From the NCBI GenBank assembly GCA_963726365.1, contig CAVSCI010000003.1, positions 434,001 to 498,000 on the forward strand: a DNA stretch of 64,000 nucleotides. Direction: 5' to 3'. The position numbers and the translations under genes are program-made. The notes beneath the pieces are model-generated. The model saw only the letters and a list, made by a program, of their open reading frames with translations, did not search any database and was not told the origin of the DNA. Position 1 is the stretch's first letter. Each line of letters opens with the position of its first letter. Shown here one piece after another: positions 57,178-64,000 of the stretch. The stretch is from JAABQG01 sp963726365 (GTDB taxonomy: Bacteria > Pseudomonadota > Gammaproteobacteria > Burkholderiales > Burkholderiaceae_C).

Positions 57178-58878
57178 ATGCACCAGCCCCATGCCGAGCC
57201 CCGGCGCTCGATCTACTACCACTACCAGGTCCACAAGCCCTGGCTGCCCTCAGCGCACCCGCCGCAGGAGCGTAAAAAAGTCGTCATCGTCGGCGCCGGC
57301 CCGATCGGTCTGGTGGCCGCGCTGGAGCTGGCGCGCCTGGGCGTGCCCTGCGTGCTGCTCGAATCCGAACTGCAGGTGTCCGAAGGCAGCCGCGCCATCG
57401 TGTTCACGCGCCGCTCGATGGAAATCCTGCAGCAGGTCGGCGTGGACCGCCCCATCACCGCCAGCGGCCTGCCATGGCGCTTCGGCAATTCGTTCTACCG
57501 CGGCCAGCGCGTGTACCGCATGGAAGCGCCGCACGACCCGGACGACCGCTTCTTCCCGATGATCAACCTGCAGCAACAGTACCTGGAGCAATACCTGACC
57601 GAGGCTGTGCTGGCCCAGCCGCTGATCGAGATGCGCTGGGGCAACCGCGTGACCCGCGTCGATCACAACGACGGCTTTGCCCGCGTCGAGGTGGACACGC
57701 CCGAGGGGCCCTACCTGCTGGAATCCGACTGGCTGGTCGCCGCCGACGGCGCGCGTTCCGGCATCCGCGCGATGATGGACCTGAAGCTCGAAGGCGCCTC
57801 ATACGAGGGCCGCTTCGTGATCGCCGACATCCGCATCGACCTGCCGCTGCCCACCGAGCGCCTGGCCTTCTTCGACCCGGACTGGAACCCCGGCAACACC
57901 ATCCTGATGCACCGCGAGCCGCACGGCATCTGGCGCGTGGACTACCAGCTGCCGGCCGACGAGACACCCGAGCAGGCACTGGCCCCCGAGTCGCTGAAGG
58001 CGCGCATCGACGCGCAGCTCGCCATGATTGGCCATGGCGGGACACCGTGGGAGATGGACTGGTGCTCGGTCTATTCGGCGCGCGCGCTGACGCTGCCCGA
58101 CTATGTGCACGGCCGCGTGCTGTTCACCGGCGACGCGGCGCACATGCTGCCGATCTTTGGCGTGCGCGGCGCCAACACTGGCTGGCAGGACGCCCAGGGC
58201 CTGGCCTGGCGCCTGGCCTTCGTGGCGCGGGGCCTGGCGCCGGAATCGCTGCTGAAAAGCTATAGCAGCGAGCGCGTCGCCGCGGCCTGGGAGATCATCG
58301 ACGAGGCCGGCAAGAGCACCCGCTTCATGACGCCACCCACGCGCGGCTTTCGCCTGTTGCGCGACGCGGTGCTGTCGCTGTCGCTGAGCCAACCTTTTGT
58401 GGGCCCGCTGTACCACTGGCGCACCTCGCGGCCGCACGAGTACACCCATTCGCCATTGAACAGCCCGGGTGACGACAACCTGCTGTTCAAGGCCGGGCCC
58501 GGCCATGGCGCGCCGCCGCAGAACATCCGGATCGGGCCCGACGACTACCTGCTGGATCACCTCGGTGGCGGTTTCGACCTGCTGTATTTCACAGACGCTG
58601 TGGTCATGCCCGAAGCGCTGCAACAGGTCGTGGCCGACACACGGGCCAGGGGCGTGCCTCTGCGCGTGGTGGCGGTGGGCACCGCAGCCCCCGTGGCGGG
58701 TGCCGACCTGACGCTGGCCGATTCTGACGGTCACTTTCGCCAACGCTACGGCGTGCGGGCCGGCGGCGCGGCCTACCTGCTGCGCCCCGACCAGCATGTC
58801 TGCGCGCGCTGGATGAGCCTGGACGCCGGGCGTCTGCAGTCCGCCCTCAGCACCGCCCTGGCCGGGCAAGGAGCCTGA
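57178..58878 (+). CDS. FAD-dependent aromatic-ring-type monooxygenase
   Basis: A 566-aa PheA/TfdB/MhpA-family flavoprotein. It has VVIVGAGPIGLVAALELARLGVPCVLLE (FAD, about residues 37-62), SRAIVFTRRSMEILQQVG, WLVAADGARSGIR (DG motif) and the GD motif GRVLFTGDAAHMLPIFGVRGANTGWQDAQGLAWRLA. The C-terminal thioredoxin-like domain ends near QHVCARW. It should hydroxylate a phenolic substrate with NAD(P)H and O2. The start at 57178 follows a GGAGACAACC. Paired with a DUF2783 gene. Confidence 0.9.
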   Translation: MHQPHAEPRRSIYYHYQVHKPWLPSAHPPQERKKVVIVGAGPIGLVAALELARLGVPCVLLESELQVSEGSRAIVFTRRSMEILQQVGVDRPITASGLPWRFGNSFYRGQRVYRMEAPHDPDDRFFPMINLQQQYLEQYLTEAVLAQPLIEMRWGNRVTRVDHNDGFARVEVDTPEGPYLLESDWLVAADGARSGIRAMMDLKLEGASYEGRFVIADIRIDLPLPTERLAFFDPDWNPGNTILMHREPHGIWRVDYQLPADETPEQALAPESLKARIDAQLAMIGHGGTPWEMDWCSVYSARALTLPDYVHGRVLFTGDAAHMLPIFGVRGANTGWQDAQGLAWRLAFVARGLAPESLLKSYSSERVAAAWEIIDEAGKSTRFMTPPTRGFRLLRDAVLSLSLSQPFVGPLYHWRTSRPHEYTHSPLNSPGDDNLLFKAGPGHGAPPQNIRIGPDDYLLDHLGGGFDLLYFTDAVVMPEALQQVVADTRARGVPLRVVAVGTAAPVAGADLTLADSDGHFRQRYGVRAGGAAYLLRPDQHVCARWMSLDAGRLQSALSTALAGQGA

Positions 58879-58880
58879 TC

Positions 58881-59072
58881 ATGAGCACACCCAAGACGCT
58901 TTCCGTCCCTGGCCTGGAGCAGGTCTATGACGCGCTGGCCACCGCCATTGATGAGGCCGGCCCCGGGAAATCCGAACTGTTCCTGGTCAAGCTGGCCCTG
59001 CTCAACGCGCACGCGCTGGGCGACCCCGGTGTGTTCCAGGCCCAGGTGGCGGCCGCGCTCAAAGACCTTTGA
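58881..59072 (+). CDS. DUF2783 small protein
   Basis: A 63-aa protein (LSVPGLEQVYDALATAIDEAGPGKSELFLVKLALLNAHALGD) that follows FAD monooxygenases of this type in many beta-proteobacteria, starting two bases after the monooxygenase stop. Its role is unknown. Confidence 0.85.
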   Translation: MSTPKTLSVPGLEQVYDALATAIDEAGPGKSELFLVKLALLNAHALGDPGVFQAQVAAALKDL

Positions 59073-59152
59073 AGGGGTGCGGCGGGGGTGAAACCGTAAA
59101 ATCCGGGGCTCCTTCCTCCCGGATCATCGCGTTTTCAGCGCGTCCGTACCGC

Positions 59153-61516
59153 ATGAACGCCCCCGTCGACGTCTCTTTCTTTCCGCGCGCCGCCAAGCCG
59201 CTGTCCAGCTACCGCCCTTACTGGGCGAAGCGCTTCGGCACGGCCCCGTTCCTGCCGATGAGCCGCGCGGAGATGGACAAGCTCGGCTGGGACAGCTGCG
59301 ACGTCATCCTCGTCACCGGCGACGCCTACGTGGACCACCCCAGCTTCGGCATGGCCGTGATCGGCCGCGTGCTGGAGGCGCAGGGCTTTCGCGTCGGCAT
59401 CATCGCCCAGCCCGACTGGCACAGCGCCGAGCCGTTCAAGGCGCTGGGCAAGCCGAACCTGTTCTGGGGCGTGACCGCCGGGAACATGGACTCGATGATC
59501 AACCGCTACACGGCGGACCGCAAGATCCGCAGCGACGACGCCTACACGCCCGGCGACGTCGGCGGCAAGCGGCCCGACCGCGCGGCCATCGTCTACAGCC
59601 AGCGCTGCCGCGAGGCGTACAACGACGTGCCGCTGATCCTGGGTGGCATCGAAGGCAGCCTGCGCCGCATCGCGCATTACGACTACTGGAGCGACAAGGT
59701 GCGCCGCTCGATCGTGGTGGACGCCAAGTGCGACCTGCTGCTGTACGGCAACGCCGAGCGCGCGCTGGTCGAGATTGCCCACCGGCTGGCCGCGAAAGAG
59801 CCGGTGCAGCAGATCACCGACGTGCGCGGCACCGCCTTCGTGCGCCGCACCGACGACGAAAGCCGTCACGGCTGGTTCGAGATCGATTCCACCGAGGTCG
59901 ACACCCCCGGCCATGTGGAAGACCACGTCAGCCCTTACCAGACCACGGCGGAGCAGGCCGCGTCGAAGGGCGCCAGCTGCGAGCGCCAGGACGCTACTGT
60001 TTCAATAGCTATTGGTGGCCGTTCTGCGCTGGGGGAAGGCCGATTTGATGCTGAAAATGGCGTTCAACCCCTGACTTTCGTTCCCAACCCGGCCGTCAAG
60101 AGCAAACGCCCGCCGCGCAGCAGCTCGGTGATCCGGCTGCCCAGCTACGAGCAGGTCCGCGCCGATGCGGTGCTGTACGCCCATGCCAACCGCGTGCTGC
60201 ACCTGGAGACCAACCCCGGCAATGCCCGCGCGCTGGTGCAGGCGCACGGGGAGGGCTCAGTCGCGCGCGACGTCTGGATCAACCCGCCGCCGATCCCGCT
60301 GACCACCGCCGAGATGGACTGGGTGTTCGGCCTGCCGTACGCGCGCAGCCCGCACCCGGACTACGCGGATGTGAACGGCAGCCATGATGGCGCCACCAAG
60401 ATCCCGGCCTGGGAGATGATCCGCTTCTCGATCAACATCATGCGCGGCTGCTTTGGCGGCTGCACCTTCTGCTCCATCACCGAGCACGAAGGCCGCATCA
60501 TCCAGAGCCGCTCGGAAGACTCGGTGATCCAGGAGATCGAGGACATCCGCGACAAGGTGAAAGGCTTCACCGGCACCATCTCCGACCTCGGCGGCCCCAC
60601 CGCCAACATGTACCGGCTGGGCTGCCGCACGCCTGAAATCGAGGCCGCCTGCCGCAAGCCCAGCTGCGTCTACCCCGGCATCTGCCAGAACCTGACCACC
60701 GACCACGGCCCGCTGATCCACATGTACCGCCGGGCGCGGGCCTTGAAGGGCGTGAAGAAGATCCTGATCGGCTCCGGCCTGCGTTACGACCTGGCGGTGA
60801 AGAGCCCCGAGTACGTGAAAGAACTGGTGCAGCACCACGTCGGCGGCTACCTGAAGATCGCACCGGAGCACACGGAATCCGGCCCGCTGACGAAGATGAT
60901 GAAGCCCGGCATCGGCAGCTACGACCGCTTCAAGACGCTGTTCGACAAGTTCAGCCTTGAGGCGGGCAAGAAGCAGTTCCTGATCCCGTACTTCATCGCT
61001 GCCCACCCCGGCACCACCGATGAAGACATGATGAACCTGGCGGTCTGGCTCAAGAAGAACGGCTTTCGCGCCGACCAGGTGCAGACCTTCTACCCCAGCC
61101 CCATGGCCACCGCCACGGCGATGTACCACACCGGCCTGAACACCCTCAAAGGCGTGCACCGGGACGAACGCGGCGAGAAGGTGGACGTCGTGCGCGGTGA
61201 AAAGCGCCGCCGCCTGCACAAGGCCTTCCTGCGCTACCACGACCCGGCCAACTGGCCATTGTTGCGCGAGGCGCTGAAAGCCATGGGCCGCGCCGACCTG
61301 ATCGGCAACGGCAAGCAGCACCTGATTCCGACCTACCAGCCGCTGGGCGACGGCGCCTACCAGAGCCCGCGACGGAAAAACTCGACGGTGGCCGAGCCCA
61401 AGGCTGCCCCCGCCAAAGGCCGCCTGCTGACCCAGCACACCGGCCTGCCGCCCAGGGCCACCGGCGGCACCCGTCCGGGCAGTCCGGTCGGTGGCGGCAA
61501 GCGCCGGGGGCGTTAA
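59153..61516 (+). CDS. YgiQ family radical SAM protein
   Basis: A 787-aa protein. An N-terminal region (VILVTGDAYVDHPSFGMAVIGRVLEAQGFRVGIIAQPDW in parts) is B12-binding-like. The radical SAM cluster is CFGGCTFCSITEHEGR (about residue 432). The C-terminal region has LKIAPEHTESGPLTKMMKPG and FLIPYFIAAHPGTTDEDM. It ends in a basic Pro/Gly-rich tail. Its reaction is unknown. A mini-repeat inserts TVSIAIGGRSALGEGRFD between N-terminal and central domains without breaking the frame. Confidence 0.92.
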   Translation: MNAPVDVSFFPRAAKPLSSYRPYWAKRFGTAPFLPMSRAEMDKLGWDSCDVILVTGDAYVDHPSFGMAVIGRVLEAQGFRVGIIAQPDWHSAEPFKALGKPNLFWGVTAGNMDSMINRYTADRKIRSDDAYTPGDVGGKRPDRAAIVYSQRCREAYNDVPLILGGIEGSLRRIAHYDYWSDKVRRSIVVDAKCDLLLYGNAERALVEIAHRLAAKEPVQQITDVRGTAFVRRTDDESRHGWFEIDSTEVDTPGHVEDHVSPYQTTAEQAASKGASCERQDATVSIAIGGRSALGEGRFDAENGVQPLTFVPNPAVKSKRPPRSSSVIRLPSYEQVRADAVLYAHANRVLHLETNPGNARALVQAHGEGSVARDVWINPPPIPLTTAEMDWVFGLPYARSPHPDYADVNGSHDGATKIPAWEMIRFSINIMRGCFGGCTFCSITEHEGRIIQSRSEDSVIQEIEDIRDKVKGFTGTISDLGGPTANMYRLGCRTPEIEAACRKPSCVYPGICQNLTTDHGPLIHMYRRARALKGVKKILIGSGLRYDLAVKSPEYVKELVQHHVGGYLKIAPEHTESGPLTKMMKPGIGSYDRFKTLFDKFSLEAGKKQFLIPYFIAAHPGTTDEDMMNLAVWLKKNGFRADQVQTFYPSPMATATAMYHTGLNTLKGVHRDERGEKVDVVRGEKRRRLHKAFLRYHDPANWPLLREALKAMGRADLIGNGKQHLIPTYQPLGDGAYQSPRRKNSTVAEPKAAPAKGRLLTQHTGLPPRATGGTRPGSPVGGGKRRGR
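60003..60055 (+). repeat. Mini-repeat copy 9 (inside ygiQ)
   Basis: ATAGCTATTGGTGGCCG then TTCTGCGCTGGGGGAAGG and CCGATTTGATGCTGAA. Read as IAIGGRSALGEG in the same frame as the other forward copies. The codons are AT-richer than their neighbours. Confidence 0.75.
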
Positions 61517-61541
61517 GCGTCATTTTTGTCAGGCTTCCAAG

Positions 61542-61601
61542 CTTTTCTGGCCACTCTCCAGCGTCGGATGGTCATTGATAGCTATTAAATTGATAGTTAT
61601 C
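61542..61601 (-). repeat. Mini-repeat copy 10 (long, intergenic)
   Basis: The longest copy. On the minus strand it runs AACTATCAATTTAATAGC, TATCAATGACCATCCGACGC, TGGAGAGTGGCCAGAAAAGC. The 5' part has an imperfect palindrome (CTATCAATTTAATAGCTATC). It lies between ygiQ and the DUF2059 terminator and may be closest to the complete element. Confidence 0.85.
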
Positions 61602-61643
61602 AGAAGGTGCCATGTCGCTGGAGGCCTTTGACCTTCAGGCAAA

Positions 61644-61677
61644 TAAAAAGGGCATGCCGGTCGTCGACATGCCCTTT
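61644..61677 (-). terminator. Rho-independent terminator after the DUF2059 gene
   Basis: On the minus strand AAAGGGCATG pairs with CATGCCCTTT, followed by TTATTT. It lies 40 bases after the DUF2059 gene. Confidence 0.85.
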
Positions 61678-61717
61678 GGCTTTCCGGTGGCCGGTGACGC
61701 TGGCACCGGTGAAACGT

Positions 61718-62332
61718 TTACTTGGTGGGGGCGGGCTTGGTGGTCTTGAACGGACCGGCGGGATTGACAGCCGTCGGCGGGGTGCCCGCGCTGGCGGCGG
61801 GTTCGGTAATGCCGAGGCGTTTTGCAATCGACTGCTGCATGACCTTGACCTTGGGTTCGATCACCGGCCGGGTCTCGGTCACGAGTTTTTCCATCAGCGG
61901 CCTCATCATTTCGGGGCCCAGTTGCTGGAACTTGAGCCAGGCCGGGTTTTCCATGACTGAGATCACCTGGCGAAGTTCGTCCTCGGTGAACTTCTCTTCG
62001 AGCACGCTGCCGATGGTGGAAGGGGCGAGCTTGACGGCGCGGTCACGAACGATCGGCACGGCCTCGTCGACGTACTTCTTCAGGTCGGCCTCAATCTCCT
62101 TGCCGACCGCTTCTTGCCTGTCAGGTGCAACGCGGGCTGGCAAGGCCATTCTTGCCTGCTCCATCATGCCAATGGCGGGCTGCTCGGCCAGCTGGCGCGC
62201 GTTGTTCTCGATCGCGGGCTGCTGCAGCTTGATGATTTTGGCCGTCAGTTCTTTCTTGGCCGGGGTGGATTGGGCCTGCGCGCCGAAGGCGGCGCAGAGC
62301 AGGACGACGGAGATGAGGGTTTTGGTGTGCAT
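61718..62332 (-). CDS. DUF2059 exported protein
   Basis: A 204-aa protein with signal peptide (MHTKTLISVVLLCAAFGAQA). The DUF2059 helical domain has YVDEAVPIVRDRAVKLAPSTIGSVLEEKFTEDELRQVISVMENPAWLKFQQLGPEM in parts. A Pro/Thr-rich tail follows. Function unknown; periplasmic. Confidence 0.85.
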   Translation of the reverse strand: MHTKTLISVVLLCAAFGAQAQSTPAKKELTAKIIKLQQPAIENNARQLAEQPAIGMMEQARMALPARVAPDRQEAVGKEIEADLKKYVDEAVPIVRDRAVKLAPSTIGSVLEEKFTEDELRQVISVMENPAWLKFQQLGPEMMRPLMEKLVTETRPVIEPKVKVMQQSIAKRLGITEPAASAGTPPTAVNPAGPFKTTKPAPTK

Positions 62333-62340
62333 GGCGTATT

Positions 62341-62538
62341 TTAAAGCCCCGGTGTAAAGGCCCCAGGGGGCGTCGGGCGTGACGGTGATTGGGCTGCTGA
62401 TGCCGCGGGGGCCGTACGTTGCAGATTCAGTGCCAGCAGCCGCTTCAGGATTTCTTCATCGGGCATGTCGGCGGTGTAGCCGCTCCAGCCGTAGGCCTGC
62501 GCGACGGCCGCGGCCAGCCCGTTCAGGGCTTTTGCACC
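62341..62538 (-). pseudogene. Remnant of a DNA methyltransferase C-terminus
   Basis: The minus strand encodes ALNGLAAAVAQAYGWSGYTADMPDEEILKRLLALNLQRT. It resembles the last residues of large N6-adenine DNA methyltransferases (AAVAxAYGW..DL.DEEIL.RLLALNLER pattern, from memory). There is no start or catalytic domain in front; the frame overlaps the end of the next gene. It is best read as a leftover of a restriction-modification gene. Confidence 0.5.
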
Positions 62539-62984
62539 ACATAGACCAGGTTGTTCCCCTGGAACGATGCCCGGTAATAGTTGCCGCCACAGAGGTAATA
62601 CTCGACGCCGCTCACGGGGGCTGACACACATCCCGGTGGCAATTGGGTCACCACCATGCCGACGGGCAGCGGCCCGGTGGCGGGAGCCGGCGCCGCGGCC
62701 TGCACGACAACGACCTGATTTGGTGCCGCAGCGGCCGCCTGTTCGACGGCGACCGTGGTGGCAACCGCCGCAGTGGTGGCCACGGCGGCCGTCGCGACCA
62801 CCGCAGTTTCCCGGTACGCCGTGCGCCGGGCCACGCCGGCGTAGCTGACCGGCGTCATGGGCCGGCCGACGATGGCCTGGGCGTCGCCCACCAGGCCGAT
62901 GCGAACCGGCGATGACGGCAGCATCTCGACGATGGCCAGCAGCAAGGCGGAGGCAAGAACGAATTTCGAGGCAGATAGCTTCAT
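62523..62984 (-). CDS. Exported Ala/Val-rich protein with C-terminal YYxCGGxYYR motif
   Basis: A 153-aa protein with N-terminal hydrophobic signal (FVLASALLLAIVEML). A long Ala/Val/Thr low-complexity region (TAVVATAAVATTAAVATTVAV) is followed by the conserved-looking end LPPGCVSAPVSGVEYYLCGGNYYRASFQGNNLVYVV. The ending is like that of small secreted proteins that accompany DUF2092 genes. Function unknown. It lies 19 bases after the DUF2092 gene. Confidence 0.75.
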   Translation of the reverse strand: MKLSASKFVLASALLLAIVEMLPSSPVRIGLVGDAQAIVGRPMTPVSYAGVARRTAYRETAVVATAAVATTAAVATTVAVEQAAAAAPNQVVVVQAAAPAPATGPLPVGMVVTQLPPGCVSAPVSGVEYYLCGGNYYRASFQGNNLVYVVQKP

Positions 62985-63003
62985 GAGGGTCTCCTTCGGG
63001 GGC

Positions 63004-63765
63004 TCAGCGCGCTGGATTGGGGGGCAGGAACTCAACCGCCTTGGCGCCCGCCGGCGGGACGAAACGGAACATGCCGGCCTCAATGGCGGGTTGGGTGTTC
63101 ACATCCAACACCTGCAGGGTGAACTGCGGCGCACCCACGACGCCTTTCGAGGTGATCACGTAGCGGCAGGGCAGCGGTTGGGCCCCGTCGCGCACCCAAA
63201 GCTGCCAGTCGACCTCGGCGCCCCGGTACGCCAGGTGATGGCAGCGCTGGCCGCCTACAGCCTCCACCCCGACATAGATCCCGGACTTCACGTCCTGCAT
63301 CAGCTTGCCGTAGGCGCGGGTGTCGATCAGGTCAGCGCCGGGCGCGATCACGTCCAGTTTCATCCGGGCGAAATCCAGCGTCGCGTCGATGGTGGCGGGC
63401 GCAGGAACCGTCGCGTAATGCCTGGTGCCCGGGTTGAAAAGCGTCAGCGTCTTGCCGTCGTAGTAGAACGACTGGTCAACGATGTCGCCCCGGCGCTCGG
63501 CCTTGAGTTTGTCGGGGCGCGAAGCGGTGAGGGCGGCCGGGGCCACGAACTGGATCTTCTGTCCCTCGCTGGTGACCACTTCAAGGCTGTTCTCGGTGCG
63601 CAGGCTGAACTGCTTGAGCCCGGCCATGTACGTGGTCATGGCGCGCAGCACGGCGTCGGCTTTCGCATCGACGCCGGCGGGCTGGGCCGAGGCGCTCTGG
63701 GCCAAGCAGGCGCCGGCCAGTGCGGCACCGGCCAGGAGGGATCGGGAAGGAAAGCGTTTCATCAT
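63004..63765 (-). CDS. DUF2092 periplasmic protein
   Basis: A 253-aa protein with signal peptide (LLAGAALAGACLAQSASA). The DUF2092 core is ADAVLRAMTTYMAGLKQFSLRTENSLEVV, RPDKLKAERRGDIVDQSFYYDGKTLTLFNPGTRHYATV and HHLAYRGAEVDWQLWVRDG in parts. The fold is of the LolA/lipoprotein-carrier type, so lipid binding is possible. Middle gene of a three-gene unit. Confidence 0.85.
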   Translation of the reverse strand: MMKRFPSRSLLAGAALAGACLAQSASAQPAGVDAKADAVLRAMTTYMAGLKQFSLRTENSLEVVTSEGQKIQFVAPAALTASRPDKLKAERRGDIVDQSFYYDGKTLTLFNPGTRHYATVPAPATIDATLDFARMKLDVIAPGADLIDTRAYGKLMQDVKSGIYVGVEAVGGQRCHHLAYRGAEVDWQLWVRDGAQPLPCRYVITSKGVVGAPQFTLQVLDVNTQPAIEAGMFRFVPPAGAKAVEFLPPNPAR

Positions 63766-63802
63766 GGTTCCTGGGTGAGTCGTGCGCGCGGCACAGGTTG
63801 TT

Positions 63803-64000
63803 TCAGCGACGAACGCCCACGCGGTTGGCGCCCCCGTTTTGGTTGGTTGCGCTCACCCCCGCCGCACCCACATTTCCAGCAGCGCCAGGCTGGTTGATGC
63901 CGGGGTCACGTACCCCGACCCCTGGCGCTCCAACGCCAACACCGGGCGCAACGCCAACGCCTGGAGCGCCGACACCGGGGGTGACCGCGGCTGCCGGGCG
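63803..64000 (-). CDS. C-terminal part of a Gly/Val/Pro-rich protein (cut by window end)
   Basis: The minus strand ends in NRVGVRR and a TGA at 63803. Reading back gives TPGVGAPGVGVAPGVGVG, APGVGVRDPGINQPG and AAGNVGAAGVSATNQNGG. This is an elastin-like PGVG/APGVGV repeat of about 8-residue period. The 5' part is outside the window. It lies 37 bases before the DUF2092 gene and probably belongs to the same unit. Confidence 0.7.
   Translation of the reverse strand, partial: RPAAAVTPGVGAPGVGVAPGVGVGAPGVGVRDPGINQPGAAGNVGAAGVSATNQNGGANRVGVRR

Noticed and set aside
58245..58275. AAGCTATAGCAGC in the monooxygenase gene as another mini-repeat copy
   Set aside because: Only the ATAGC part matches; the GACCAT and ACGCTGG blocks are absent.

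Overview
The window looks like chromosome of a GC-rich betaproteobacterium of the order Burkholderiales, most likely family Comamonadaceae (Rhodoferax/Polaromonas/Acidovorax relatives). The reasons are the gene orders (TSUP-cysI-DUF934-cysH-cysD-cysN; rimP-nusA-infB-rbfA-truB-typA; smpB/ratA-rnfH-DUF4124-guaB-guaA), the YejABEF-type transporter and the short dispersed repeats. Species assignment is inference; there is no rRNA in the window. The only RNA features found are a tRNA-Ser(GGA) and a TPP riboswitch.

Layout. 1-1.7 kb: a truncated TonB-dependent receptor preceded by a TPP riboswitch. 1.76-3.2 kb: ferredoxin and its NADP reductase. 3.3-9.8 kb: a complete assimilatory sulfate reduction operon on the minus strand. 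9.9-16 kb: an orphan amino-acid-type binding protein, an NYN protein, an unknown lipoprotein with an SRPBCC partner, tRNA-Ser, and an SPFH/NfeD membrane pair. 16-20 kb: a PLP amino acid decarboxylase, a periplasmic DNA ligase and fabI. 20.3-25.8 kb: a peptide/microcin-type ABC transporter (yejABEF-like). 25.9-34.3 kb: the rimP-nusA-infB-rbfA-truB translation operon with typA. 34.4-38.2 kb: a DMT permease, a hydroxyisobutyryl-CoA hydrolase-like enzyme and an ECF sigma/anti-sigma/lipoprotein unit. 38.3-43.5 kb: smpB, ratA, rnfH, DUF4124, guaB and guaA. 43.6-48.5 kb: an accessory segment (two DUF1254 proteins and a DUF900 lipoprotein) bounded on the right by a decayed second copy of the guaA 3' end. 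48.5-64 kb: metabolic and envelope genes, including PRTase-hydrolase and TadA-dehalogenase fusions, L,D-carboxypeptidase, a cyclase-FHA protein, an acyltransferase, a LuxR regulator with an aromatic-type FAD monooxygenase and DUF2783, YgiQ, and a cluster of secreted proteins.

Most striking observations. (1) A short interspersed repeat (core ATAGC..A...GACCAT.C.ACGCTGG) occurs at least eleven times. Seven copies lie inside protein-coding genes, and every copy in a given orientation is read in the same frame (forward copies give IANxDHSTLG-like peptides). This recalls the coding palindromic elements of Rickettsia. Two more repeat types sit inside or beside cysN. (2) A siderophore-type TonB receptor carries a TPP riboswitch, pointing to thiamin or a thiamin precursor as its cargo. 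(3) guaA looks like the target of an old island insertion. (4) About a dozen single-base indels break otherwise conserved genes, including nusA. Because nusA is normally essential, these are more likely errors in the deposited sequence than real pseudogenes; affected genes are annotated across the break.
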